Shown: in pieces, positions 50,641 to 58,186 of the stretch
Position numbering within the stretch: position 1 is the first letter of the stretch
How the letters are laid out: each line of letters opens with the position of its first letter
Assembly: GCA_963747775.1 (NCBI GenBank)
Contig: CAVVGT010000006.1
Span: 591,497-655,496 of the forward strand
Origin: JAGVSZ01 sp963747775
GTDB taxonomy: Bacteria > Pseudomonadota > Gammaproteobacteria > Burkholderiales > SG8-39
Length of the DNA stretch: 64,000 nt
Direction: 5' to 3'
The notes under the pieces: generated by a model
What the model saw: only the letters and a program-made list of their open reading frames with translations
Told to the model about the DNA's origin: nothing
Databases searched by the model: none
Program-made: the position numbers and the translations under genes

Positions 50641-51644
50641 TCACGGCGGTAGATCCAGGACTCCCGCATGGGTTTCCGGCGCAAAGAGGTCGTCGATCCG
50701 CTCGATCGGCTTCGCCAGCAGCCCCTGGTCCCAGGCGTGGCGCGCACCGGCCTCCAGCACGCGGCGGTTCTCCTCGAGCCCGTAGGACCAGTAGTCGCTG
50801 CCCATGACGCGCCGGGTTGCCTCGAGGTGATCGGTGAGCCACGGCAACGTGGCATGCAGCGGCGGTGAGGTCGTGAGGCGCCGGATCGCGAGCGCCTTCG
50901 CCTGCACGAAGGCCTTGAAGAGCGCCTGCGCGACCCATGGATTCTTTTCGTAGACCTCGCGTTTCACGACCACGACATGCATGATCGGAAAGATCCCTGT
51001 GCGGCGGAAGTAGTCCTCCTCCACCGTCCGGAAATCCGGAAAGAGCCGCGCGACATTGGGCGAGCCCCTGCGAAAGGACGCGGGCACCGCAGGCAGCACC
51101 GAGTCAAGCTCCCCGCGATCGAGCATGGCGTCGATGCACTGATCACCGGGAATCACGCGCGCGCGAACACCGGCTGCCAGCTCGAGCTCGATCCGCGGCT
51201 TGAAGTGCGGGTCGGGGGCGTTATACCCCCGAAGTGCCACTCGACGTCCTGGGTGCGTACGCCGTAGTCGTCCTGGAGGAAGCCGCGGATCCAGAGCGCG
51301 GCAGTCTGCACGAACTCCTGGACGCCGACACGCTTGCCCTTGAGGTCCGCGGGCGTGCGGATGCCCGCATGCGTGTTGACCCAGACATGCTCGTGGCGGA
51401 ACCGCCGCGACGGATAGACCGGGATTCCGACGAAGCGTCGGTCGCCGCGGGCATGGAGCACCATGAAGGTCGATAGAGAGAACTCGGAGGCGTCGAACTC
51501 GGCGTGGCGGCCTTGGCGTCGGAACGTCTCGACGGGCATCATCGGCAGGAAGTTGAGCTCGACCCCCTCGACGGGCACCGTACCGTCGCGGAGTCCGAAG
51601 GTACGATCGTAGAGGCCGCAGGCGAGGGTGACGGGAAGTTTCAC
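50641..51644 (-). CDS. Pht5-like protein (4,5-dihydroxyphthalate decarboxylase family), frameshifted
   Basis: This gene spans two overlapping frames. From GTG 51644 (AGGGGA upstream) the first part reads KLPVTLACGLYDRTFGLRDG up to VRTQDVEWHFGG. The second part continues YNAPDPHFKPRIELELAAGV to the stop at 50641, including DYFRRTGIFPIMHVVVVKRE, which closely matches 4,5-dihydroxyphthalate decarboxylase. The break is in a C5 run (51226-51230, G5 on the coding strand); a sixth base restores about 334 residues. An indel error is likely. It is convergent with the tandem TctC pair, divergent from the small gene at 51731 and close to three Rieske-type genes. Confidence 0.75.
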
Positions 51645-51730
51645 GGGCGCGGTCCCCTGCGTCGAGGTGCGGGGACTATATCGGAATTGCCCGCGCCGAA
51701 TCGGGGCGGTGAACACCTGGGAGAAGACAA

Positions 51731-52042
51731 ATGTCGTTGTTGACGATCTTCCTGAAGCACGATCAGACGAAGACGCTCGCCGAGATTCAGGCGCATCTCG
51801 ACCGAACCGGCTACTTCGACAGCTTTCCGCCGCCGGGAATCGAGATCGTGTCCTGGTATGTGTGCATGGGGATTGGCCAAGTAGTAACGCTCAATGTGCC
51901 GCCGGAGCGGCTGCGCGAGGTGAATCGCGTCATCGAGGAAAAGGCGTGGGGTGCCTTCAGCACCGAGTTCTATCCGACGTACGACTTCAAGCCGGTCTGG
52001 GATCAGTTCCAGGCGGGGCGGCGGGCAGGGAAGGGCGCATGA
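51731..52042 (+). CDS. Small conserved-looking protein of unknown function
   Basis: This 103-residue soluble protein has good codon use and a GGGAGAA site before ATG 51731. The sequence has alternating strands and helices (LLTIFLKHDQTKTLAEIQAH; GIEIVSWYVCMGIGQVVTLN; ERLREVNRVIEEKAWGAF), suggestive of a ferredoxin-like dimeric alpha/beta barrel of the kind found in small isomerases and monooxygenases. It is divergent from the Pht5-like gene and upstream of the Rieske ferredoxin genes. I cannot assign a function. Confidence 0.65.
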   Translation: MSLLTIFLKHDQTKTLAEIQAHLDRTGYFDSFPPPGIEIVSWYVCMGIGQVVTLNVPPERLREVNRVIEEKAWGAFSTEFYPTYDFKPVWDQFQAGRRAGKGA

Positions 52043-52066
52043 GGTGCCCCGGCGGCGCGCCGCGGC

Positions 52067-52474
52067 TCACTGGAAGTCTTGGGGAACCGGGAAGGCGTCG
52101 AGCAGTGCGTGCGGGGCGTCAGGTGCGTGCTCGATGGCACGCAAGGCTTTGACGAGGCGGCTGGCCTGTGCCGTTGAGGCGCCCAAACCGAAGGCGAGAC
52201 ATCTGCGCAGCTTTTCCTCCAGCTCGATATCGCTCATCGGCTCTTCGGGGCCTCCTTTGATGGTGGCGCTCGAAGCTTCAACATCGCGCCCGTTCTTGAG
52301 GCGCAAGGCAACGCGCGCCGGCGCGATCGCTCGCGCGTCGATCGCGGGATCGCCGACCACCCGGGTAATCGCGGTGAGCGCGAGGACGCGCGGATCGCCG
52401 ATCGCGTCGGGCTCGTACAGGTCGTCCTTGACCCTAGAAAAAAATGCGGAGTACACTGAATAATGGGCTGGCAC
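52067..52474 (-). pseudogene. C-terminal remnant of an MmgE/PrpD-family gene
   Basis: About 120 codons on the minus strand match the end of MmgE/PrpD proteins (2-methylcitrate dehydratase and relatives): YEPDAIGDPRVLALTAITRV, then ARVALRLKNGRDVEASS and the GGPEEPMSDIELEEKLRRCL helix. The family is about 450 residues long, and the N-terminal two thirds are absent. The first few codons overlap the start of the divergent Rieske ferredoxin gene. The fragment is thus probably a scar left when the neighbouring genes joined here. Confidence 0.7.
52428..52457 (+). promoter_or_regulatory. Candidate promoter of the Rieske ferredoxin/oxygenase genes
   Basis: TTGACC (52428-52433) and TACACT (52452-52457) are separated by 18 bases, and the ATG at 52463 follows only five bases after the -10. 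The transcript would then start at or next to the start codon, giving a leaderless message; no Shine-Dalgarno precedes this ATG. It lies within the MmgE/PrpD remnant. Confidence 0.35.
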
Positions 52475-52774
52475 GAGATCGCGGGTGCCGATACGCTGGG
52501 CGAGGACGAGGCAATGGCGGTGGTGTTGGGCGAGCGACCGATCGCGCTATGTCGCAGTGGCGGCAGGTTCTACGCGCTGCATAACGTCTGCACACACCAG
52601 TACGCGCTGCTTTCGGACGGCTACGTCGAGGACGGCTGCATCGAGTGCCCCTTGCATCAGGGGCGTTTCGACCTCCAGACCGGCACGCCGAGGGCTCTGC
52701 CGGTCACCGAGCCGGTGCGCGTGTACCCGGTAAAGACCGAAAACGGCAAGGTGTACGTTGACATCGGCGAGTGA
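52463..52774 (+). CDS. Rieske-type ferredoxin
   Basis: This 103-residue electron carrier has the Rieske [2Fe-2S] ligands C43, H45, C62 and H65 (CTHQYALLSDG and CIECPLHQGRFD). Size and spacing are those of ferredoxins feeding multicomponent ring-hydroxylating oxygenases. The reductase starts 17 bases inside its end, and the oxygenase subunits follow, so electrons should flow reductase to ferredoxin to oxygenase. The ATG at 52463 has no clear ribosome site. Confidence 0.88.
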   Translation: MGWHEIAGADTLGEDEAMAVVLGERPIALCRSGGRFYALHNVCTHQYALLSDGYVEDGCIECPLHQGRFDLQTGTPRALPVTEPVRVYPVKTENGKVYVDIGE

Positions 52775-53996
52775 GCGCGTCGTGATCGTGGGTGCCGGAC
52801 AGGCCGGCGGTCGCGCCGCCGAGGCCCTGCGCGCGTCCGGCTACCCGGGCGAGATCGTTCTCCTCGGGGAAGAGCGCCATGAGCCGTATGAGCGGCCGCG
52901 GCTTTCCAAGAGCGTGCTGCTGGGCGAAGAAACCGGGGCGGCCGCCTTCATGCATCCGCGCGCGTGGTACGCCGCGCACGGCATTACGCTGCGCACGCGC
53001 TCGCGCGTCGAGGCGATCGCGCCGAAGAGCCAGGCGGTGATCACCGCCGACGGGCAGCGCCTCGAATATTCCAAGCTGCTGCTGTGCACGGGCAGCCGTG
53101 TGCGGCCGCTCACTGGAGCGCCCGACGGTCTCGCCGGCGTGCATTACCTGCGCACTCTGGAAGACAGCGAGCGGCTCGCCGCCGAGCTGCAGCCGGGCCG
53201 GCGACTGGTCGTGATCGGCGGCGGCTTCATCGGCCTGGAGGCCGCTTCGAGCGCGCTTATGCGGGGCTTGGCGGTGACCGTAGTCGAGCGCCAGGTGGCG
53301 TTGCTCGACCGGGTGCTTCCGGCCGAGATCGCCGCGAAGGTTGCTTCCCTGCACGCCGCGCGCGGCGTGCGCCTACGGCTCGGCGTGCCGGTGGCCCGCA
53401 TCCATGGCAACGGTGCGGTGAAGTCGGTCGAGCTCGCCGACGGCGCCGAGCTGCCGGCCGATCTCGTCGTGATCGGCGTGGGCATCATTCCGAACACCGA
53501 GCTCGCCGAAAATGCCGGCGCCGCATCCAACGATGGCGTGGTCGTCGACGAATACTGCCGCACCACGTTGGAATACGTGTATGCCGCGGGAGACTGCACC
53601 AACCACTACAACCCGATCCTGGAGCGGCGCGTGCGGCTCGAGTCGTGGCAGAACGCGCAGAACCAGGCCGTCGCCGCTGCGCGGAACATCGCCGGGTTGG
53701 CACAGCGTTACGCCGAGGTGCCGTGGTTCTGGTCGGACCAGCTGGACGCCAACATCCAGATGGTCGGCGTCTCAGAGCCGGCGATGCAGGTCGTATGGCG
53801 GGGCGAGCGCCTGGCGTTCGGGCTCGTCGCGGACCGCGTGCGCCTCGCCGTCGGGTTTAACATTGGCGGCGAGATCCGCTCGGCACGGCGCCTGATCGAG
53901 GCGCGCGCGCCGCTTTCAGCCAAGCGTCTGGCCAACGGTGCGATCAGGCTCAAGGACCTTCTCACGGAGGCGACATGTACAGCGTCAACACCGTAA
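52758..53996 (+). CDS. FAD-dependent ferredoxin reductase
   Basis: This 412-residue reductase of the aromatic-oxygenase type has an FAD site VIVGAGQAGGRAAEAL at the start, an NAD(H) site VVIGGGFIGLEAA near residue 150 and the FAD-contacting YAAGDCTNHYNP near 275. The predicted start is a TTG at 52758 with AAGG upstream, overlapping the ferredoxin gene; a GTG at 52782 is the next choice but would cut into the first strand. It overlaps the oxygenase alpha gene by 22 bases. Confidence 0.86.
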   Translation: MTSASERVVIVGAGQAGGRAAEALRASGYPGEIVLLGEERHEPYERPRLSKSVLLGEETGAAAFMHPRAWYAAHGITLRTRSRVEAIAPKSQAVITADGQRLEYSKLLLCTGSRVRPLTGAPDGLAGVHYLRTLEDSERLAAELQPGRRLVVIGGGFIGLEAASSALMRGLAVTVVERQVALLDRVLPAEIAAKVASLHAARGVRLRLGVPVARIHGNGAVKSVELADGAELPADLVVIGVGIIPNTELAENAGAASNDGVVVDEYCRTTLEYVYAAGDCTNHYNPILERRVRLESWQNAQNQAVAAARNIAGLAQRYAEVPWFWSDQLDANIQMVGVSEPAMQVVWRGERLAFGLVADRVRLAVGFNIGGEIRSARRLIEARAPLSAKRLANGAIRLKDLLTEATCTASTP

Positions 53997-55270
53997 TCCA
54001 TCAGCCGGGCAGCTTCGCGAAGGAGCAGCTCGACGAATCCTTCGACTACAAGTGGCCCGAAGGCGGGCTGCAGTACCTCCCGGACTGGCTCTACACCAGT
54101 CCGGCGATCTACCAGCGCGAGATCGAGCGCATCTTCCACGGCGCGACGTGGAGCTTCGTCGCGCTCGAAGCGGAGATTCCGAAGCCGGGCGACTTCACGC
54201 GCTCCTACGTCGGGCCGACGCCCGTCGTCGTGGCGCGCGACACCGACGGCTCGGTCCACGTCTTCGAGAACCGCTGCGCGCATCGCGGCGCGGAGTTCTG
54301 CCGCGCGCAGCGCGGCAACACGAAGGAGTTCGTCTGCCCCTATCACCAGTGGTCCTACGACCTGAAGGGCAGCCTGCAGGGCGTGCCGTTCAAGCGTGGG
54401 ATAAAGGGCGAGGGCGGCGGCATGCCCAAGGACTTCAGGAACGAGGACCACGGCCTCCTGAAGCTCAATGTCACTACCCTGCACGGCGTGGTGTTCGCCT
54501 CGTTCTCGAAGGAGGTGGAGCCGATCGAGGCGTATCTCGGCGCCGAGATCCTCAAGGACTTCGAGGTGGTGTTCAAGGGAAGGAAGCTCAGGATCCTCGG
54601 CTACTACCGCAACGAGCTGCCGGGCAACTGGAAGCTCTACCACGAGAACCTGAAGGATCCTTACCATGCCACGCTACTGCACTCGTTTCTCGTCACCTTC
54701 GGCCTAATGGTCGCCGGCAGCAAGAACGGCATGATCGCGGACGCCACCGGCCGCCACGGCACCCTCGCGTCGGCCAAGCCGGACAACGTCGCGGCCGCGG
54801 TCGGCGCGGTAAAGGCCGAGATGCGCTCCTACCGCGAGGACTTCAAGCTCGCCGACGGGCGCTTCCTGCAGTACGTGCGCGAGTTCGACTCGCCGTGGTC
54901 GGTCACCATGCAGACGATCTGGCCGAACCTCATCGTGCAGCGCGAGCTGAACACCCTGGGCATCCGCCACATCGTGCCGAACGGCCCGCACAGCATGATC
55001 ATGCTGTGGACCATGTTCGGCTACGAGACCGACGACGAGGAGATGGTGCGCCATCGCCTGCGCCAGGGCAACCTCATGGGCCCTTCGGGCTTCCTCGGTC
55101 TGGAGGACAACGAGGCAATCAAGTTCGTGCAGGAAGGCTTGCGTCGCTCGTCTTCGGACAAGGGCATCGTCAAGCTCGGCGGGACCACGCAAGGGTCGAC
55201 CAACTCGGTCATCGACGAGGCCGCCATCCGCGGCATGTACGCCTACTACCGCCGGCAGATGGGGCTTTGA
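53975..55270 (+). CDS. Ring-hydroxylating oxygenase alpha subunit
   Basis: This 431-residue catalytic subunit has Rieske ligands C101, H103, C121 and H124 (CAHRG, CPYHQW). The catalytic iron site is in HENLKDPYHATLLH, with bridging region N225/D228 and iron ligands H231 and H236. The N-terminal YLPDWLYTSPAIYQREIERI is typical of large alpha subunits of benzoate, anthranilate or salicylate oxygenases. A beta subunit follows with a one-base overlap and an electron chain precedes it, forming a complete three-component dioxygenase. The preferred ring substrate is unknown; a carboxylated or amide-bearing aromatic is plausible given the neighbouring amidase. Confidence 0.88.
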   Translation: MYSVNTVIHQPGSFAKEQLDESFDYKWPEGGLQYLPDWLYTSPAIYQREIERIFHGATWSFVALEAEIPKPGDFTRSYVGPTPVVVARDTDGSVHVFENRCAHRGAEFCRAQRGNTKEFVCPYHQWSYDLKGSLQGVPFKRGIKGEGGGMPKDFRNEDHGLLKLNVTTLHGVVFASFSKEVEPIEAYLGAEILKDFEVVFKGRKLRILGYYRNELPGNWKLYHENLKDPYHATLLHSFLVTFGLMVAGSKNGMIADATGRHGTLASAKPDNVAAAVGAVKAEMRSYREDFKLADGRFLQYVREFDSPWSVTMQTIWPNLIVQRELNTLGIRHIVPNGPHSMIMLWTMFGYETDDEEMVRHRLRQGNLMGPSGFLGLEDNEAIKFVQEGLRRSSSDKGIVKLGGTTQGSTNSVIDEAAIRGMYAYYRRQMGL

Positions 55271-55779
55271 TGTATCCCGGCTACGACATGGCGAGCGCCG
55301 ACCCGCGCGAGACGCGCGAGCTGCGCATGGAGATCGAGGAGTTCCACGCCGACTACTGCTGGACACTCGACTGCGGGGACGTCGAGCACTGGCCCGACTA
55401 CTTTACCGACGATGCTGTCTATCGCATCACCGCGCGCGAAAACGCCGATTCCGGGCTACCGGTCGGCCTGGTGTACGCCGACTCCAAGGCGATGATCCGC
55501 GACCGCGCGTTCGCCATCAAGCACACGCAGATGTACGCGCCGCGCACGCTGCAGCACTTCGTCACCAACGTGCGCGTGCTCGAGGCAAAGGGGGCGACGA
55601 TCAAGGCGCAGTCGAACTATCTGCTCCTGCAGACGTTGGTCGACGGGCCCACCACCATCCAGCAGTCGGGGCGTTACTACGACACCTTCGTGCGCGTCGG
55701 CGGCAGGCTGCTTCTCAAGGAGCGCCAGTGCGTGTACGACACCGTGCTCATCGCCAACGACCTGGTGTTGCCCGTCTAG
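55270..55779 (+). CDS. Ring-hydroxylating oxygenase beta subunit
   Basis: This 169-residue small subunit has the SnoaL/NTF2-like cone fold: EEFHADYCWTLDCGDVEHWP near the start, then YFTDDAVYRITARENADSG, TLQHFVTNVRV and a final ERQCVYDTVLIAND strand. It stabilises the alpha3beta3 complex and has no redox centre. ATG 55270 overlaps the alpha stop (TGATG). Its TAG shares CTAG (55776-55779) with the stop of the convergent MarR gene. Confidence 0.87.
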   Translation: MYPGYDMASADPRETRELRMEIEEFHADYCWTLDCGDVEHWPDYFTDDAVYRITARENADSGLPVGLVYADSKAMIRDRAFAIKHTQMYAPRTLQHFVTNVRVLEAKGATIKAQSNYLLLQTLVDGPTTIQQSGRYYDTFVRVGGRLLLKERQCVYDTVLIANDLVLPV

Positions 55780-56252
55780 TCGATGCGCAGGGCGCCGCGA
55801 CCGTATTCGTTGTTCGCCTCGATGAGGCGCGCGAGCGTGGCCATGAACACGTCGCGCTCCTTCTGGCTGAGCGGCGCGCACATGCGGTCCTGCGCGCGCT
55901 GCATGCCGGAAAACATCGCCGCGGTCAGCGCCCGGCCGCGACGCGTGATCCTCGCGAGCCGCGCGCGCCGGTCGCGCGGATTGGGCTTGCGGGTCACCAG
56001 CCCGCGCCTTTCCAGGCGCGAGAGCACCTCCGCCGTGCTGGTGCGGTCGAGGCCGAGCTCCTCGGCGAGCGAGCCCTGGTCGAGCTCGCCCCGAAAGCTG
56101 AGCGCCGTGAGCAGTCCGTACTGCACCGGGGTGAGGCCCGAATCCTTGCACTCTTCGAGAAACAGCGCGCAGTGGATTTGATGCAGGCGCCGGATCAGGT
56201 AGCCGGGCCGCGACCAGAGCGGCAGTCTCGGCTCGCGCGCGGGGGATTTCAT
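55776..56252 (-). CDS. MarR-family transcriptional regulator
   Basis: This 158-residue winged-helix regulator has the pattern SGLTPVQYGLLTALSFRGEL, the recognition helix region GLDRTSTAEVLSRLERRGLV and the wing RKPNPRDRRARLARITRRGR. MarR proteins typically repress aromatic catabolic genes until a substrate binds. It is wedged antisense between two plus-strand genes: its stop overlaps the oxygenase beta stop (CTAG) and its ATG (56252) overlaps the amidase ATG (56251) within CATG. No intergenic space remains for its promoter, which must lie inside the amidase gene. Confidence 0.86.
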   Translation of the reverse strand: MKSPAREPRLPLWSRPGYLIRRLHQIHCALFLEECKDSGLTPVQYGLLTALSFRGELDQGSLAEELGLDRTSTAEVLSRLERRGLVTRKPNPRDRRARLARITRRGRALTAAMFSGMQRAQDRMCAPLSQKERDVFMATLARLIEANNEYGRGALRID

Positions 56253-57651
56253 GGCGCGCGAGTCTAGCGCATCGGCTTTTCCCACCGCGGCCGACATCGT
56301 GCGGCGGGTGCGCAACGGCGAAACCTCTGCCGCCCAGGTCCTCGAAGGCTGCCTGGCGCGCATCGCCCGTTTTCAGCCGAAGTTGAACGCCTTCGTCACC
56401 GTGTGCGCGGACGAGGCGCGCGCGCAGGCCGCCGCGGTCGACCGCGCGCGTGCTGCTGGTGGGAAGCTCGGGCCGCTCGCCGGCGTGCCGGTGTCGGTGA
56501 AGGACATCCTGAATACGAAGGGCGTGCGCACCGCCTGGGGCTCGCGCCTCATGGAAAGCAATGTGCCCGCCGAGGACGCGGTCGCGGTGAAGCGGCTGAA
56601 GGACGCGGGCGCGGTGATCCTCGGCAAGACCACCACGCCCGAGTTCGCCTACAAGCTCCTCACCGACTCGCCGATCTCCGGCGTCACGCGCAATCCGTGG
56701 AATGCCGAATTGACGCCTGGCGGGTCCTCCGGAGGCTCGGCCGTGGCGGTGGCGGCAGGCATGGGACCGCTGTCGCTCGCCACCGACGCGGGGGCCTCGA
56801 CGCGCCTGCCGGCGGCGTGCTGCGGCATCCTCGGACTCAAGCCGACGCTCGGCCGCGTGCCGCACAGCCAGGTGCCGGACGCTTTCAACAACTTCATTCA
56901 CCTCGGCCTGATGGCGCGCACGGTGGAGGACTGCGAGCTCATGCTGGAGACGATCGCCGGACCGCATCCGGCCGACCCGTATTCGCTGGTCTCCGAGAAT
57001 CGGAAATCGCAAACCCTGCGCGTCGAATGGCGTCCCTTGCTTGGCAATACGCTGCTCGACGACGAGGTGCGCAGCGAATGCGAGGCCGCGCTGCGCGACC
57101 TGGGAGTCGAAGTCCGCACGGTCGACGAGCCGTTCGAGAACGCGGAAGCGCCGTGGCGCGTGCTGCAGCAGTCAAACTGGGCGGCGCGCTACTTCGCAAG
57201 ACTCGGCGAGGTGGAGGCGAAGATCGAGCCCGGTTTCGCCGCCGGCATCCGCGCCGGCGGCGCTTACACCGGACAGCAACTCCTTGCGGCGACCGTGAAG
57301 CGCACCGAGCTCTTCCGCAGAGTGCAGGGCTGGTTCGAGCGCTGCGATCTCGTGGCGACGCCCACCATGAGCCGCCCGCCGCTTTCCGCGACGCACGGTG
57401 TGGACGAGCCGATCACGGTGAACGGCAGGCCCGCCGGCGACATGCGCGTCGCCTGGGCGCCTTACCTCAACGTGTTCAATCTCACCGGGCACCCGGCGCT
57501 CAGCGTTCCCGCGGGCTTCACGCGCGAGGGACTGCCGGTCGGCCTTCAGCTCGTCGCGCGCTGGCACGCAGAGGCGGACCTGTTTGCGGCGGCCCGGGCC
57601 TTGGAGAAGGCCCGCCCGTGGGCCAAGCGCGTGCCGCCGGAGGCCGCATGA
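56251..57651 (+). CDS. Amidase, Ser-Ser-Lys signature family
   Basis: This 466-residue hydrolase of the amidase signature family has the catalytic lysine K84 in PVSVKDILNTKG, the glycine/serine loop GGSSGGS at about residues 157-163 with the bridging serine, and the nucleophile S183 in DAGASTRLP. Members hydrolyse aryl and alkyl amides to acid plus ammonia; there is no signal peptide. The start ATG at 56251 shares CATG with the divergent MarR start. The stop overlaps the TRAP small subunit by four bases, linking it to transport. Confidence 0.87.
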   Translation: MARESSASAFPTAADIVRRVRNGETSAAQVLEGCLARIARFQPKLNAFVTVCADEARAQAAAVDRARAAGGKLGPLAGVPVSVKDILNTKGVRTAWGSRLMESNVPAEDAVAVKRLKDAGAVILGKTTTPEFAYKLLTDSPISGVTRNPWNAELTPGGSSGGSAVAVAAGMGPLSLATDAGASTRLPAACCGILGLKPTLGRVPHSQVPDAFNNFIHLGLMARTVEDCELMLETIAGPHPADPYSLVSENRKSQTLRVEWRPLLGNTLLDDEVRSECEAALRDLGVEVRTVDEPFENAEAPWRVLQQSNWAARYFARLGEVEAKIEPGFAAGIRAGGAYTGQQLLAATVKRTELFRRVQGWFERCDLVATPTMSRPPLSATHGVDEPITVNGRPAGDMRVAWAPYLNVFNLTGHPALSVPAGFTREGLPVGLQLVARWHAEADLFAAARALEKARPWAKRVPPEAA

Positions 57652-58178
57652 AGCTCTTCCTGCGTGGCGTTGATGCGCTGAGCTCCGCCGCGGCCTGGCT
57701 CGCCACCTGGTGCGTGCTGTTCGCCTGCGCCGTGAGCGCCAGCAACGCGGTCACGAGGTATCTCTTCTCGGTCGGCTCGAACGCCTGGCTCGAGATGCAG
57801 TGGTATTTTTTCGCGGTGATCGTGCTCTTCGGCGCCGCCAAGACGATGCGCCTGAACGGCCACGTGCGGGTCGACCTCGTCTACGGGGCGCTCACGCCGC
57901 GCGGGCAGGTTTGGCTCGACCTCGTGTGCACCGGCATCTTCCTGCTGCCAGCGGCGCTGCTCCTCACCGGCATGTCGTGGACGCTCTTCGTCGAGTCGTG
58001 GCGCATCGGCGAAGTGTCGTCCAACGCCGGGGGGCTGGTACGCTGGCCGGTCAAGCTCGTCCTTCCGATCGGCTTCGCGCTGCTCGCGCTGCAGGGCGTG
58101 GCCGAGATGGTGCGCCGCGCGGCGATGCTCACCGGCGCGCTGCCCCTCTCCACGCAGTACGAGCGGCCGGCGACCTAG
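57648..58178 (+). CDS. dctQ: TRAP transporter small permease, DctQ
   Basis: This 176-residue four-span protein of the small TRAP subunit family has ASNAVTRYLFSVGSNAWLEM near residue 32 and KTMRLNGHVRVDLVYGAL after the second span. ATG 57648 overlaps the amidase stop (ATGA). It is followed eight bases later by the large subunit. Confidence 0.87.
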   Translation: MKLFLRGVDALSSAAAWLATWCVLFACAVSASNAVTRYLFSVGSNAWLEMQWYFFAVIVLFGAAKTMRLNGHVRVDLVYGALTPRGQVWLDLVCTGIFLLPAALLLTGMSWTLFVESWRIGEVSSNAGGLVRWPVKLVLPIGFALLALQGVAEMVRRAAMLTGALPLSTQYERPAT

Positions 58179-58186
58179 GAACCGCG

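Noticed and set aside
52758..52781. Shorter reductase start at GTG 52782
   Set aside because: It would remove residues just before the first beta strand of the FAD-binding fold; TTG 52758 with AAGG upstream fits better, though not certainly.
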